Source: Rhopalosiphum padi
Taxonomy: Eukaryota > Arthropoda > Insecta > Hemiptera > Aphididae
DNA: 64,000 nt
Direction: 5' to 3'
NCBI RefSeq assembly: GCF_020882245.1
Contig: NC_083599.1
Coordinates: 7,936,001-8,000,000 of the forward strand
In this document: piece after piece, positions 1 to 14,184 of the stretch
Layout of the letters: every line of letters begins with the position of its first letter
How positions within the stretch are numbered: position 1 is the stretch's first letter
The notes under the pieces: generated by a model
The model's input: only the letters and a program-made list of their open reading frames with translations
Told to the model about the DNA's origin: nothing
Databases searched by the model: none
Made by a program: the position numbers and the translations under genes

Positions 1-2439
1 TCAAACTATTATTGATAAATGATAATATTTATCAGTCATTATGCTTGGTCCGTAAATACATAATCAACAACATGAATTGATTATTTATAATTGTTTTAGT
101 TAAATAATGGTCTGTGTACATTAGGACTGTCTATCGATATAAATATTGTAGAATGAAAATTATAACTGAACTCATCATTGTAAAAATTATCACAAAAGCT
201 TAGTCTTTATAGAAATATTAATATAGCCAAAATATTGGTATATCTAATGAATTTTTAATGTTTTATTATTAAATTACTCATTATTTACTTAACCTTGGGT
301 AAAAAAAATATAGGATAATTAAGTCATTTTATAAACATAATAATAGTAAAAAAATTTCATGATAAATATCATTGATAAAGTTTGAATAAAAAATTTAATT
401 CTCAACTTAAACTGATTAAGAAAGATTGGCATTTGACAAATTAGTTGAATTTTATTTACAAACAGTTCAAAGGGCTAATTATTTTGTAGAATTTAAAATT
501 TTGAAATTAACTTTCAAGCAATGGAAATGTTAATACCAAAATTGGATTAAGGCACTTATGAGCTGTTTAAAGACATATATTTCAAATATACATTTTTTTA
601 ATATTTTGTACATTGTCGTCATCTACAGCTACTCCAATAAGATCTTTTTTCTATCATAAAAAGATTGAAAAGTTATCTTAGATAACTATGAATGAAGCAA
701 TGAATTTAGAAAATATTTAATATAAAAGTTATAACCTAACTATATTTTAAATCTGATTTGGGTATAGGATAGGTTAAATGGACTGGCATTGAAGTCTATT
801 CTTAAGGACACACCCTTCGATATGGATGAAATTATTAATGTAATGGCGCTAAGTCCTAGGCAATTAGATTTTGGTATGAAATCTCTAAATTTTAATTACA
901 ATAAATAGTTAACAGTCTATAAGTTCTCATGTGTTATTTTCATAACACTTAAATATAATTTTTGTAATTATGAATAAATAACTAGGTATGTCAACAGTTC
1001 TATAGTTTACTAGTGAACTGCTTATATATCCAGTTAGTTAACCATGGTTTTACTATTATAATTAAGTTTATGATATAAATTAAATAAATAATAAATAATT
1101 AAAAACTCAAAATGTATACATGGACTTATAAATATGGTATATTTATTTAATAAAAAGTAATTGGGGAGTGTGAAGAATTTACCCACCCCATGACAAATTT
1201 CTAAATACATCTCTTATGGTTTGAGAGCAAAGACAATTTTCATACAGTAATCCATTAATAAAACTATTTTCGGTAATTAATCTATTAACCTTTTGAATTT
1301 TTTATGTTAGTTTATAGTTTTTGAGAATTCATAACTTGTTAATTACTTGTTTATTTTTATTATTTATAACTTATTAATATAAATTTATATTCATGACATG
1401 ATATGTTTATTTTTATTCCAATAGATAAAATCATTAATGAATTGTTTATATATTTTTTACATATACTGTAAGAAAATCGAAACAACAATCAAGGAAATCA
1501 TATTATCTATTTGAAAATATATGACTGGTGCTAAAAGCAGAATAGAACAACAAACTGAAAATACCATTAATTCTTAAATACAAAGTTTTTTTAATATAAT
1601 ATATTATCAATACATCAATGTATTTGAAAGAAATTAAGAAAATAAGAAAATTAATACTATATATATTATGAAGTAATTTTTATACATATCATATATTATA
1701 TTTATCTTTATCATTATATATTAACTGATTATATACAGTGAATTCCATTTAATGTGATCACTGGTTTATAGAATCAACAGTTTATTGGAATAATATTTGA
1801 AAATCCCAAACCAGATCTTATGTTATTAATGTTAAATTAAACTTTTATTAGAATCACCAAGTACCGGATAATTGAATTATTTTTAAGAACATTCTTATCG
1901 TTTTATTGGTATTTTAAACTTTCACTAAAAAAAAACAAAAATTGTTTTGAAAAAGTTAAAATGATCTATTCAAAAATATGGCAAAAATGTTTCTTTTCAG
2001 TTATTATTTATTTAATTTTAAATTGGTAATTAAAAATCATGTATATATTATATTAATTGAATAGAGATTTTAATTTCAGGCTAATATGAAAATGAAATTA
2101 GTAGATTCTCAAGTACAATCAAAAATAGATAGTTTCTTCACTTTATTTTGAATGTGTTTTATTTTAATTTAATTTTAAACATATACATATAAATATACTC
2201 ATAAAAAAAAAATGTTTTACGAAATCAATCGGTTAATAGAATATTAAACGGAACTCATTAACAGTAAAATTATGTCTAAAATTACATTTGAATTGTATTT
2301 GTATTTGATATTTTTTTTTTGTCAATTTATTAAAATGATATTGATTATGAATTTTAATAGTTCGGAAAATTATTCCGCATACATCGGTGGTTATTTAAAA
2401 AATGATAGACAATACAATTTAATTAGATAAAAAAATTCA
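1..2439. other. AT-rich stretch without a recognised gene
   Basis: I see only AT-rich sequence with many A and T runs and no open frame with protein character on either strand. No splice-flanked exon, RNA gene or transposon end could be supported. Confidence 0.6.
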
Positions 2440-2747
2440 ACATACCTTAAAATTCTTGTGAGTGCAATCAGTAAGCAACGATTAAAGGCTACCGTCAAGA
2501 ATGCGTGTTCAGCGAGAAATGAATACTAGGGAGTAGGTACCTCGTGACTATAGTCCGAGTCACGAAAAGTGGCGGGTGGCCGCCGCCGTACCCCGAACCT
2601 CGCCCACCGCGCAGAAAATGGTTCACATTCTATTGTTGCGATCCGGAACGGCGGCGGCGCGGTAAACTAAATCACGGACTAAGATATACAGGACTGGACA
2701 CGACATGGTTGGAGGGTGTGGGGGGTTGACTACGAAATGTAGTTCAT
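2440..2747. promoter_or_regulatory. GC/CpG-rich island, possible promoter or first exon
   Basis: This stretch is far richer in G, C and CpG than its surroundings (for example the run of GGC/GCC triplets around 2575-2665). A + strand frame of about 60 codons crosses it, but its composition is low-complexity Pro/Arg and it resembles no known family. A donor-like GGTAAAC sits near 2661. Islands of this kind in an AT-rich insect genome often mark 5' ends of genes, but no coding exon that would belong to it is recognisable on either side. It could equally be part of a transposon, since a large hairpin follows directly. Confidence 0.25.
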
Positions 2748-2868
2748 CAGGCGGTGTTCGGGGGGATATTTTCCTTTTAGCATTACTAACGCCGTCTTGG
2801 TGGATATTTTTGGAACTAAGTCGGCGCTAATAATGCTAAAAGGAAAATATCCCCCCGAACTCCGCCTG
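2748..2868. repeat. Long hairpin: 47-bp arms, 27-nt loop
   Basis: Positions 2748-2794 and 2822-2868 are inverted copies of each other with three mismatches in 47 bases, beginning CAGGCGG and ending CCGCCTG. The loop is 2795-2821. The size fits either a small fold-back MITE or a precursor-like RNA hairpin. No clear target-site duplication flanks it. Confidence 0.8.
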
Positions 2869-3757
2869 TTGTAATACATTTTGTAACCACAATATTCATC
2901 TCGTATCCAGTTCATCTTAGTCCGTGTCTGATATTCAGATTCTGATGCCACAATTATTAGTGAACCAGCAGTGACATCAATGTGAAATAAAAAGTTATTA
3001 CAGTGATGCAGACGTCGGCACTAGCTCGCTACGCTCGCTCGGACAAAAAAAACGAAAATGCGTATATGGGTTAGAGAGAGATAAAGAAAACGATAGACAG
3101 AGAGAGTGATTGAGTGAGAGTGTGTGAGAGAGTAAGAGTGAGAGATGAGAGTGAGAGAACGCAATTGTCCCAATCCCGTTTGTACTCTCAATTTTTTCTT
3201 GCCGCCGTCTCATTTCGTAGACGAGTAATATTTTCAAATATTTATTAAATAAAATTATTTCATGTAATTACATTATTATTATTCAATTATCGATTATTGG
3301 CTTGTATATAGAACGTGTATTTAATATAATTTTATAGTGTACCGTGTACCTAAGACTTAACTATTTTCAGTCACGGATTTAAGGAAAGGCGCGTTATTGC
3401 GTTAAGATGCTTTAGCCACCCACCTTTGGAAGTGTAATATTTAATTCATCTTAATATCTATGCAGTACATCAGTCTAAAATGTTAACAGATTACATTACG
3501 TATTTCAATTAATGATATACTATTACTATATACGTGTCATCCGAGTGTCCAATTTAAAAAAAAAATATAATACAGATAGATAGGTTTGATACAGATTTAA
3601 AAAAACAATTTACTACATGTTCCATAAGACTATATTACATATTAAAACTTACCAGTATCGTAATTATGCGTTGGATTGGGTGGTAAAAGGGTAACATTTT
3701 ATTTCATCATTTTCGGATTAGTAGAAAATATATATTTATACATGGGTATTTGTATAG
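2869..3757. other. Gene-less stretch with a GA/GTGAG-rich microsatellite
   Basis: The segment about 3072-3160 is a degenerate purine-rich simple repeat (GAGA, GTGAGA units). The rest is AT-rich with no coding signal. The short - strand frame that crosses the repeat is low complexity and is not a gene. Confidence 0.5.
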
Positions 3758-5116
3758 CAGAGCCGGGCCATCATTAGCGGCGCTTCTGGCGAAGTAAAAA
3801 TTTGCGCCCCCACAAAATAAAAAAATAAATTTTTTTAAATTTTTTTTATGTAACCTTAAATGTTTTTTGGTGTTAATGACACCGGTGTGATTATAATTTT
3901 GATATACTTTCTAGTTTTTTATAAAAGATAAAATTATTATAGTCAATTTCGTAAAATTTGGTTTGCGCAACAATACTGCAATGCGAGATGTGAACTCAAT
4001 AATTTTACTAAATTATAATTTATAATATTTATGCAACAACAAATATATTCAATTTTAAATCACACCATCGTCTTAAGCACATAAATATACTTCGGATTAT
4101 GAAAAAAAAATTCTGAAATACAATTTTAAGTTATTAATATCATTGTGTAAATCAAACTACTTTTACGCGTAAAACATAGGCGGCTACTCGGTCGTCGGCA
4201 CTATGACGTCACGCGGCTATCCATCTACTCATTAAACTCTCATTATTTTGTTAAATAATCATTTTTTTAACTTCAGATTTTAATCAAAACATTTTTCATT
4301 GTGTTGACTACAATAATACACCAATAAACTTAAAATTAAAAAAAAAAATAGGGTTTTGATGTCCTTTAATCCAAAATTACGCAAATTTGTGCGAATAAAA
4401 TAATAATGAAAAAATAATGGGAAAAATGATACAATATTAATGCTAACAATTTTTCATAATCGTTAAATTTTAAATAAATTCTATTAGAATATTTACCTAA
4501 TTACCATGTTCTATTTCAGGCTTCACTGTTTAAGAGCGTAGATTAGGTAGGTATAACTCCGTAATGCGCGTTGTCATTCAATCGAATGTCTATTGTAAAA
4601 TAACCGAATAATTATTATTGTAATTTGTAATATAATAATACGATTGTGTGTGTGTATATTGTATAGCTTATTTCAATATTTTAATATAATCTTTGAAAAT
4701 ATTATTTTGGTCGATTTAAAACTGATAACCATTTTATATACATAATATATCATAGTTGTTCTATTTTTATAATTGTCGGCCATGGGAAACGTTTACATTA
4801 TTATAAATAAAATATAATATTCCTTTTACGATAACATTCAATAACAGCCATCGTCGATCGTCGTGTATGAAAATTAATTTCTGTAGTAAATGTGTTGCTT
4901 AATTATAAAAATTAAGTGCTAAATATATAGCACAATTAATGAATTAACATAGTATTAATCAACTCGCATCTAATAACAGATATTAATATATTAAAATATT
5001 TTGGCTTAGATTTTCAAATTCAAATTTTACGATACCAAATTTTGAGCCCCCATTCCTACTCGATATTTTGCGCCCCTGGCAGACGCCTACCTTTCCAGGC
5101 CCTAGGCCCGGCCCTA
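3758..5116. mobile_element. hAT-like non-autonomous element, copy 1
   Basis: The element begins CAGAGCCGGGCC and ends GGCCCGGCCCTA, giving short terminal inverted repeats. It is flanked by ttgtatag (3750-3757) and atgtatag (5117-5124), an 8-bp target duplication with one mismatch, which is the length made by hAT transposases. Near both ends lies a 'TTGCGCCCC' module in inverted arrangement. There is no transposase ORF, so it would depend on a partner. Further copies are at 41291-42935 and 62575-63734, and a broken one at about 32660-34170. Confidence 0.7.
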
Positions 5117-5124
5117 ATGTATAG

Positions 5125-8100
5125 TACGTTACACGAGCCCATTTCATACTTATCGCCAGTAATTATTTATACTCAACACTCAGACCACAGTGATCTTTTT
5201 AATGGTTTATGATTTGAATGAATAAACATGAATACCTTCAATTAAATTTATTGAATTATACTTTTATCCGGAACTATATGTAGCTAGCTGTTAAGGTGTT
5301 GGATGTTAATGGTCTCTAGCCGATTACAAAAAAACAGAGAAATAAATTTTATTAAAAACACATTACAGTGATCACACACACATACTCAATGTTTGCATAT
5401 TGTATATTAAAGTGTATAATGTATTGTAGAAGACAACGACAAGGCAGGTTCGATGTGTAGTGTCATCCCTTTTAAACACATAAATAAAAGCACGCAGTAC
5501 ATCTGACTTGCACTGATAATACATAATATATATCCATAATCTCTATTTGTATGCAATAGTCTTAATATAATCCATCATAAACGCTATTTCCGATGAGTTG
5601 ATAAGTCATCGTCGATAATTAATATACAACTAAGAGCAGCCAATAAACTATATTAAGTAGGTATATAAAGCAGGTATCCCGAATGAAAAAGTGATCCAGT
5701 AACTACCGTAATAAAATCGTACCTTTATGATATATATAATAAAATTAACTTTATAAATTAGGTATATACCATGTATTCATGTACATGCTTGTACGTGCGT
5801 ATAATGCGGTATTATTAAGTGCTAACAATAACTAAGCAATGATACAAAATACAATATCAATATTTATTTAGATATTGAAATAAATTGTACTTTTTGTTAA
5901 ATAATTTTGTTAGACTTATTTATTTCATTATATGTAATATATATAAATATGGTCAAATGGACCATAATAATGCGTACTTGTCGTTGCGCACGTTGGGCGT
6001 ACATAAATGTATACAGTTTATAACATTCAATTCGGATTCCGGATGCGTGCTGGGTAGGTATATACTCGATACACTAGCTGTTTGTAAAGAATATTTTCGA
6101 CCATCATGGTGTGTAATATACTATATTAATAAAAAAAAATAAAAAAAAAAAAAATGTACTATATTATAATATGTGTCAATTGTGTTGTAGGTACACATCA
6201 GGCGACGATTTCTCTTTCGATCTTAAACAGAAAGAGACCGCTGAGTAAGGTACAGCCACACACGTGTTTCGGTGAATTTTACCTTACCTCTTATGCTCAC
6301 AATAATAAATTACTGTGACCGATGAAAACGTTCGGGTACCTACTAAAAAAAAAACACGATGGGCCAGGAACGGCAAATAGGCAGGGCGCTCGGTTGTGCA
6401 TTGTACTCGTCACGCACCATTAATAAAATACACGCCGACCGATATGAGTTTGTGTGTGTATTTATGTATAATCGTAATAGGAAGTGACCAGGGTTTCCGA
6501 GCAAATCCTGCATGTGAGTGTTTATGTATGGGTGGTGAGTGTAGACTTATACTAGTGAACAAATAGCCAATAGTTAACTCGTATAAAAAAAGATAACTCA
6601 AATGTAGGTATATAGTAATAATTAGTAGCCGTACTCTTTTGGCCCAACAAGTAAAATATATTATGTAAAATAAATAGTCCGACTAAAATGCCGGTTTGGC
6701 ACAACCTCCAGTATAGTAATAATAATAATACGTAATAATTAACAAGTGCAAGTGTATAAAGAAATTACATTCAGAAAAGTATAAATAGTAAATATAATAA
6801 ATACACGGCCCTTATGACCTATAACAGAATAAAATATATGTGTAATAAGGTATAATTATATAATAATATAAAAACGGCACAGATTGTCGGTGCACATTAT
6901 AGCTGCTACCTAGCAACAATAATATTTATAATACAAATTAATACACACAACACACAAATAATTATTGATAATATATATAAAAAAAATAGGGCCATTAGCG
7001 CCGATACAAAATTATACAGTTTTTGTGGCGATTCGCGTACACTATATAATAAGTAAAACAAATTAATGTGATGATTCGAGCGAACACAAAATAGTGGCGA
7101 ATATCGCCTATATAATTTAACAAGTATTGGCGATTCATTTTCACGCCAATACAAAAATATATTATAAAAATAATAAAATAATGCAGATTTGTACCTATGT
7201 ATATGATAAAAATTAACCCTTAGGGCTCTCAACTCACAATAATAAGGAAAAATAATAAATTTTCTATTAGAGTAAATACCAAAAAAAATTTGAAATCACA
7301 TTATATTATTGTATTCACAGATGTTACCGCGACAACATACCGATCGAAAAGACCAGGTAGCCGTGTTATTCCGCGCACCCGGCGAAACGGTGGCGAACGA
7401 TAGTGCGTCTCAAAATAATATAATTATACTATCATGAGTACATGACGCAATAATAATAATTAAACAAAAATTAAATATATAAAACATTAAGCAAATATGT
7501 TGTACGTGTCACACAGCTTCATAATTTAATATCATCATAATACTATTAAATATGGCCATTCTCGATACTTAATAAATATATATTGTATAATTAACTTAAT
7601 TCATTGTTGAATTTATTTCTTGTTGTGAAATGTTTCATTAATATCGTAACTTACATTCGAAAATTGCATTTTTATTTTATTTAACACCCTCAAAAGGATA
7701 AGTTCTCGTCTTGATTCCATTATAATTTAATCGTCGATGTTTACCAAATAAGAAATTATATTAATATGCATTTTCACATCATGGAAAATATGATTACTAT
7801 CAACAATAGTTAAATAAGATACGCAGACTCAAGTGTACTAAAAAGTAAAAATAATATAACCAATATTTTAGATACCGATTAATCGTATAAACATATTATA
7901 GCCTTTGATAATTAATAATAAACAAAAAGGTAAAGAACAAAAGAACGTCGATACCCTTAGCCCCGTCATTTATATTTAAAGGTACCTAACTATTAACACC
8001 TCTTATATTATTAAAAGGTAAAGTTTCATCAATAAGCAACATACAAACTTATTTTTGATTCTTTACATTTTTTTTGATTTTAATATTAAGTATGATAAAA

Positions 8101-8312
8101 CTTGTACTAGTTGTACTACATTTCAAGATACATTTTATAAAAATTAAACTATTTGACTATACTATTTTATGGACAATAAAATAAATGGTTGATTTTATCG
8201 TAGAATAAAAAATAAATCTGGAACGCGTAAAATATCCGAAAATATTTTGTCCGAACCGTATTTTAGCCGAAAAATATTTAATCCAAAAAAATCTACATTA
8301 CTCATTGCCCCA
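5125..8312. other. AT-rich stretch without a recognised gene; degenerate repeat traces
   Basis: No convincing coding sequence. Short frames near 5885-6142, 6410-6601 and 6906-7232 have low-complexity, AT-driven composition and no family resemblance. Between about 7020 and 7420 there are spaced motifs related to GGCGATTCGCGTACAC. Together with the block at 7360-7420, these resemble the sequence just right of the LTR element (60890-61090), so this is probably an old dispersed repeat. Confidence 0.4.
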
Positions 8313-9522
8313 TTGGCCCTTACTCATTTAAGGGGCCCCATAAAAACGAAAAACCACACTTTTTTTTATTTAATAATACCTATATCATATTTACGAGATT
8401 ACGGGACAAAAGTCAATATGAAAAATAAAAATTAAGTTGTAGGTATTATATGCAGTATTAAAAATAAAATTATTTGGTGGATTTTATAGTCGTGGTAAAT
8501 AAGACATAAGTACTTGATAATTTTTATAAATTATTATTAATTTTAATTAGTATAAGTAGTATAACTGTATAAGTAAAAAAAGGTAGGCAAGTGGGTGTCG
8601 ATCTGCTTTACAGTAGGTTACAAGTGAGTCACTATATATACTTACTGGATTATTGTGTTAAATTTGAATTCAATGATATAATATCATTCTATATGAAAAA
8701 CGAATCTTATCGAAGACAGACAGTCAGCCTTGATATATTATAATATATATTTTTAACTACAAAATAATTTAAAATTTGACAAATTTTTGCAAAATTCAAA
8801 CTTAAAATGCTTATAAAAAAAATTGTACCTATTTATTTTTTATATTTTTCAAATGCTATTGTAACGATTTTTCTACAGGAGCCTTGAATTAAATTTTCAC
8901 GCTTCTTGACCCAATAAATTTAATAACTAATTTAAAATAACTATGGAATAAAAAATTGAAAAAATTAAAAATGTCCATAAAGAGTTTAGAAAGAGTGAAA
9001 ATGTTTTGAAAATTTTATCAAGTAAGCAATTGATAAAATAGACATATAGTGTAAATTATTTAAAATATCTAGGTACATTTATTTGTTTTTTTAATTACAA
9101 CAAAATAAGAAAATCGCTAGGTACATGATAAATCGAGTGAATACCAATGTTGTAAAAATTTGAACTTTTCAAACACTCATAAAAATTATATTTTAGTTTC
9201 TGATAGAGATGATTTTTTTTATAAAATTAGACAACCTTACGAGGAATCTTGTATTAAATTTTCAAAATTTTAGATTTAAACAGATAAATTTTTATGAATT
9301 TTTAACAAAATAATTTGCACATTTTCTTCATTTGTTCGTATTTTATATTTTGTCAAAATTCGAACTTTAAATGGTTATAAAAAAAAAATGTGATTACTGA
9401 CTATGTATAAAATGTATTATTAATATTTTTCAATCATTATAATTTATATAAGGCGCCTCGTCCTTAATTTTTAAGTTTTTATTACCCAACAAATAACATT
9501 TGATTGACATTCATAGAAAAAA
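8313..9522 (+). repeat. Unclassified dispersed repeat; inverted partner at 39808-41010
   Basis: This segment reappears as its reverse complement at 39808-41010 with very few differences by eye. It carries the terminal module (8583-8640: AAGTGGGTGTCGATCTGC followed by a GTAGG..GTGAGTCACT block) that marks a repeat family found eight or so times in the window. The body is AT-rich with recurring phrases such as 'AAGCATTTAAAGTTCAAATTT'. No protein is encoded. Confidence 0.7.
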
Positions 9523-12500
9523 AATAAAAAAATTGAAAACTTAAAAAGTAAATAGTTAAAAAATAATTTTAGTATTTTAAAAATGTTATCGTTCTTAGAA
9601 AATTCTATAATATAAACAACCAGTTAAAATGCCTTGTATCTATGGTCATTTGTTTTAGAGTTACACCAAAAATCAAAATTGATTATGTGATTTTGTCAAA
9701 AACAGATTTCGCGTGAAAATGTCCGTTTTTCCCTGTTCTTTAGAAAATTACTAGGAATTTTTTAATTTTGACCTTCCCAATGCACCAACTTGTTTTCGTG
9801 TATATGTCATAACGTTTTGAAGGAGTAGAAATAATGCTTTAATTTTTGACTTCAGCCCCTCTTTGAAATGGAAAATGAATCTAAATGATACTTTGGTCAG
9901 TTAAATTTCCAGTAGTTCTCAAAAACGTCTAAAAAAAACCTAAAAAAGTAACGGGAAAACAAGCATTTTTACGCATAATCAATTTTCGAAAAAAATCAAT
10001 TTTTTTATTTTGCTGTAACTCAAAAAAAAAATCATTTTAAATACTTGAAATTTTCACCAAGTATAAATATTTTGACTTTTTAAGCTATTTATTGACAATT
10101 GAAATTTTCGATGTACCTATATCTTAGTTTATTTTTTTGAAATGCCAATAAAAAAAATTTAGCACTTAGCGTAGTAAAAAAAATTCAAAAATTGTTAGTT
10201 TCAATTGTTGTTTATAAGCTAAGCATTTAAAGTTCAAATATTTACTAAATATGTCAAAATCGTGAAAATTTGCAAGGAATTTTTAAGTTGAAAATTCATA
10301 ATGTTTTAGTGATTTATATCTAAAACCCAATACTAGGTTCTCTATAACATTTTCTTCAAATCACTGAGAAAAAAAACTCCAGCGGCAATGCAAAAAAAAA
10401 TGTACGAGCGTTTGAAATCGATTTCGTATACAAAATGATTGATTGCATTCAAATTTAACGCATTCATTATGGTGACCTACTCTCCATCACTGCTATACAC
10501 AGCAGAGCGATACTCGCTTTTCCACCCTTTTTAAATTTAAATACGGAAATTGTTTTACAAATTTTAATTATTTAAAATAGTAAATATGTTAACGGCAAAT
10601 CAACGATAATATATTTTTAATATTTTTGTTTTGTTGTTGTTTTTGATTTTCAATAACTCAAGTTAAAATTATTTAGCCCCCCCTCACCATAAAAAACCCC
10701 TGGCTACGCCTCTACATTAAAATTTCGATAACTCGAAATATTTGTAGTTAGTCTTTAGTCCGTGAACTTTGAGTTACCGAGAGTACACTGTAATATTGTA
10801 TTATCATTTTCTCGATAATATTTTCAAAAATTTTAATTTGTTTTGAACTGTTTATGGATATATACTCTGCAGTTTCCAACTTTTTAGGTTTTTTTTCTAT
10901 AAATGTCAATAATATGTTATTTGTTGACTTGTTGTGTAAAAAAAGTTTGAAAATTTAATAGAAGGCTCCTAACAAAAGTTGAAAAATATTAATGATACAT
11001 AGTCACATTTTTTTTTATAAGCATTTAAAGTTCAAATTTACAAAATATAAAATACGTAAAATTGAAAAAAATGTGCAAATTATTTTATGTTAGAAATTCT
11101 TAAAAATTTTTCTTTTTAAATCTATGATTTGAAAATTTAATCAAGATTCCTCGTAAGTTTGTCTAATTTTTTATAAAAAAAATCTCTGTTGGAAAGTCAT
11201 ATTGAATTTTTATGAGAGTTCGAAATCAAATTTTTACGACATTGGATATTCACTCCATCATTTCTCATGTAACGATTTTCTTATTTTATTGGAATTCAAA
11301 AACGAATAACGGAAAATACTTGAAAATTTAATTAAATGTTTATATGTTTATATTCTCATTTTCATTACACAATAATATTCTTAAAATATTTTGACTCGTT
11401 TTGAGCTATTTACGGACAATTTCAAATTTTAATTTTTTTAGTTTTTTTGTTTATAAATGTCAATAAAATTGTATTCGTTGGGTCGAACATCTTGAAAATT
11501 TAATACAAGGCTCCTTATATATAGTGTTAGAATATCAGTTAAAAAATATTAAAAATACAGTGTTTATTTTTTTATTAGCATTTAGAGTTCGATTTTTTAC
11601 AAAAGACGTAAAAATAACGAAAATGTGAAAATTATTTCGAATTAGAAATTCATGAAGAGATTCCTCATAAGTTTGTTTATTTTTATCAAAAACAAAAATC
11701 TCTACCGGAAAGTCAAATTAAATTTTTATGAGCGTTTGAAGTTGAAATTTTTACGACATTAGATATATTCACTAATTTACTTGATTTAAAAAACGAATAG
11801 CCTTAGACACTTGGAATGTATACCTATGTAGGTATATTTATTAATTACTATACTTGATAAAATTTCCAAAATATTTTGACTTGTTTCTAGTTGATTACGA
11901 ACATTTTAAATTTTAAAATTTTAGATTCAGAGCGGAGCAATAATTAATGTATTGGTTTTACAATGCGTTGTTTTTATATACCTATATTTTTTTATTTTTT
12001 TGGGGGGTCAAAATTTTAATTTTCCAATAGTTTTTAAAAGCGCCCAAAAAAACAAAATAAAAATTAAGAAAAAACGATAATTTTTACGCAAAATCGGTTT
12101 TTGACAAAATCGATTTTGGTTTTTGGTGTAACTCTAAAACAAATGATCGTAAACATATGAAATTTTCACTAAATGTTTATGTTTATACTAGCCTTTTCTA
12201 TACATGAAAAAATGTTCAAAATATTTTGATTTGTTATAATATAAAAATCCAGTCACTTTTACAGTTTTTATAAGCATTTCAAGTTAAAAATTGAAATATT
12301 AACAAAATACGTAAAAATGTAAACAATTTACAAATTATTTTGAGTTATAAATTCATAAAAATATTTCTTTTTAAATCGGAGATTTAAAATGTAATACAAG
12401 ATTCCTCATCAGTTTGTCTACCTTTATCAAAAAAAAAAATAAATGTTTCAAAAAAGTCACATTAAGTTTTTATGAAGGTATGAAGTTCATATTATTACAA

Positions 12501-12720
12501 CATAATAACTGTAAATGCAAGACATTTTCACTGAATATTTATATTAGGATTTTCTATACATGAAAAAAATTTCAAAATTTTTTTATTTGTTTTGAGTTGT
12601 GTACTGATATACTCAGTTACCAACTTTTTAGGTTATTTTCTATAAATGTCAATAAAATTTTCGAAATTAATTTTTTTATGTTTTTTAAAACAATAAATTC
12701 ACAGCCCTGATTATAACATT
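9523..12720. repeat. Mosaic of the same unclassified repeat family
   Basis: The body phrases of the family (ATTTTCACNAAAT..., 'GGCTCCT', 'CAAGATTCCTC', 'ATAAGCATTTAAAGTTC') recur several times in both orientations. A - strand copy ends at about 10485-10530 with the module CAGCAGAGCGATACTCGCTT. At 10673-10710 a C-rich piece (CCCCTGGCTACGCCTC) looks like the end of an unrelated DNA transposon. At 10723-10787 a pogo-like end is present. No gene is visible. Confidence 0.5.
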
Positions 12721-13071
12721 TTTTATACTTATTTTATGTAGGTATTATATGTTTAAAATTAAAATAAGTAAATACACCAATATTTATTAATCAAAACTAT
12801 TTAAAATGTTGCTAATATTTATTTAGGAGATTTATCGTACAAAAATTGTTTCATGTCACTTATAAGTTACAACGTAAAATACGCAACACTTATACTAAAA
12901 AATCTATTTAATCGTAATGAAATTATTATTTTATATGTATTTTAAAAAGTAATTGGGTTAGAAATATAAATCGAGTTCTGGTGTATAATAATTTGTATGC
13001 TTAATTTATTGGTTAATATTTTTAAGCAAACAGGAGCTTTAATTAAAAAATAGGTTTGCGACTTGCGAGCT

Positions 13072-13350
13072 GGTATGATCATACAATTTTGATTATTATT
13101 ATACTTATAAAAATTACTTATATGATATAAATTTCTGAAAATCAAATATTTTAATTTATTTGAAATACAACTCCTCTCATTAATTTTATTTTTAATGCTA
13201 CTCTTTAATGCTATACCTTCACTTCATCTTCTTTGTTTAATAAATTTGTTAAATTTACCTATCTTAAATAATAAAAATGTTTTAAGAAAAAAATGTTATC
13301 GTTTAAATAAATTTATATATTGAATTTTTATCATAACATATTTAATTTTA
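13072..13350 (+). pseudogene. NUMT: cox2 fragment (left copy)
   Basis: Read in the invertebrate mitochondrial code, the + strand matches cytochrome c oxidase subunit II. It starts in the D-H-T-I region just after the first transmembrane start and passes through S-E-N-Q-M and an F-N-A-M-P-S-L-H-L-L-C-L-M stretch typical of the protein after helix II. Stops and frame breaks show that it is not functional. The same fragment, in the opposite orientation, lies beside the second chromo shadow exon (28436-28759). The 3' limit is blurred by decay. Confidence 0.7.
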
Positions 13351-13900
13351 TTCATTTAATATACTTAAACGAATGATATATGTTAAATAATTTTATAAAA
13401 AAATTAATAATTAAAAATAATTATAATTAGTTAATAATTAGGATGTTTATGCATTTGCATGATATTTCTTTTATAATTTTTTCATAATAATTGAACATCT
13501 GTGAATTCCATTTATATTTAAACTATAGTAATATAGTTTATTGATGTGATCGTAGTCATCAATATAAAACTATTTTTCTATAAATAATTAAGAATTGAAT
13601 TTAGAATATAAAATAATACATTAAACTCTGTGTATGTATCAAATTCCAAAGTATTGATTTCACAAAATTTTTATAATTTATACTTATTTATACATATACA
13701 AAATCCAAATACCACACTGTCCTATGTTTCTATTGTTTCTCTTAAGCTTAGAACGGCCAGAACCCATGAGAAAAGTATCTATACAATACTTATACACCGG
13801 GTCCACAGGGATAACAAAATTAAAACAAAAATATTTGATTTTTTTAAAACAACTTAGGTACCTAGTTCCGTCTGATTTAAAACTTTAATTTTTGCTGTAG
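13351..13900. other. AT-rich stretch between NUMT fragment and chromo shadow exon
   Basis: No recognised coding sequence. The short frame starting near 13630 is AT-driven. The stretch ends in TTTTTGCTGTAG, a plausible 3' splice site for the exon that follows. The right-hand copy of this module lacks most of this spacer (about 40 bases instead of about 550). Confidence 0.4.
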
Positions 13901-14184
13901 ATGTAAATTATGTGGTTAATACTGGAAAAACTACATATTTTTGTGATGGTGAACCATATGAAATTAATTTGAAAAGAACGAGATACAGTTTAAATCGCAG
14001 ACTTAAACCCGATCACATTGTTGGAATAACAAAAATATTTGAAAAATTGACGTTTATAATAAAATGGACAAATGCAAAAGATGAAAAAGTAGATTTGATT
14101 GATGCCAAATTGGTTTATGAAAAGTGGCCCAGCTTAGCGTTGGATTATTGTCAAGCCCGTCTTTTTTATAAGTACATCACCTAG
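13901..14184 (+). pseudogene. HP1-like chromo shadow domain exon, frameshifted (left copy)
   Basis: The translation carries the chromo shadow domain of heterochromatin protein 1 family members. It reads R-L-K-P-D-H-I-V-G-I-T, then F-I-I-K-W-T-N-A (the tryptophan corresponds to the residue that binds PxVxL partner peptides in HP1 proteins), then an alanine-lysine-leucine helix and A-R-L-F-Y. HP1 proteins dimerise through this domain on H3K9-methylated chromatin. An acceptor-like TGCTGTAG precedes position 13901. Relative to the right copy, about 4 extra bases near 14160 shift the frame and end it early at TAG, so the last dozen residues are lost. No chromodomain exon is seen upstream. It is best read as a pseudogene or displaced terminal exon. 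Confidence 0.65.

Noticed and set aside
2998..3237. A - strand frame rich in Ser/Leu/His over the GA repeat.
   Set aside because: It is the translation of a simple-sequence repeat.
10723..10787. Possible pogo-like terminal sequence (GAGTTACCGAGAGTACACTG followed by TA).
   Set aside because: The opposite end was not found nearby, so a complete element cannot be claimed.
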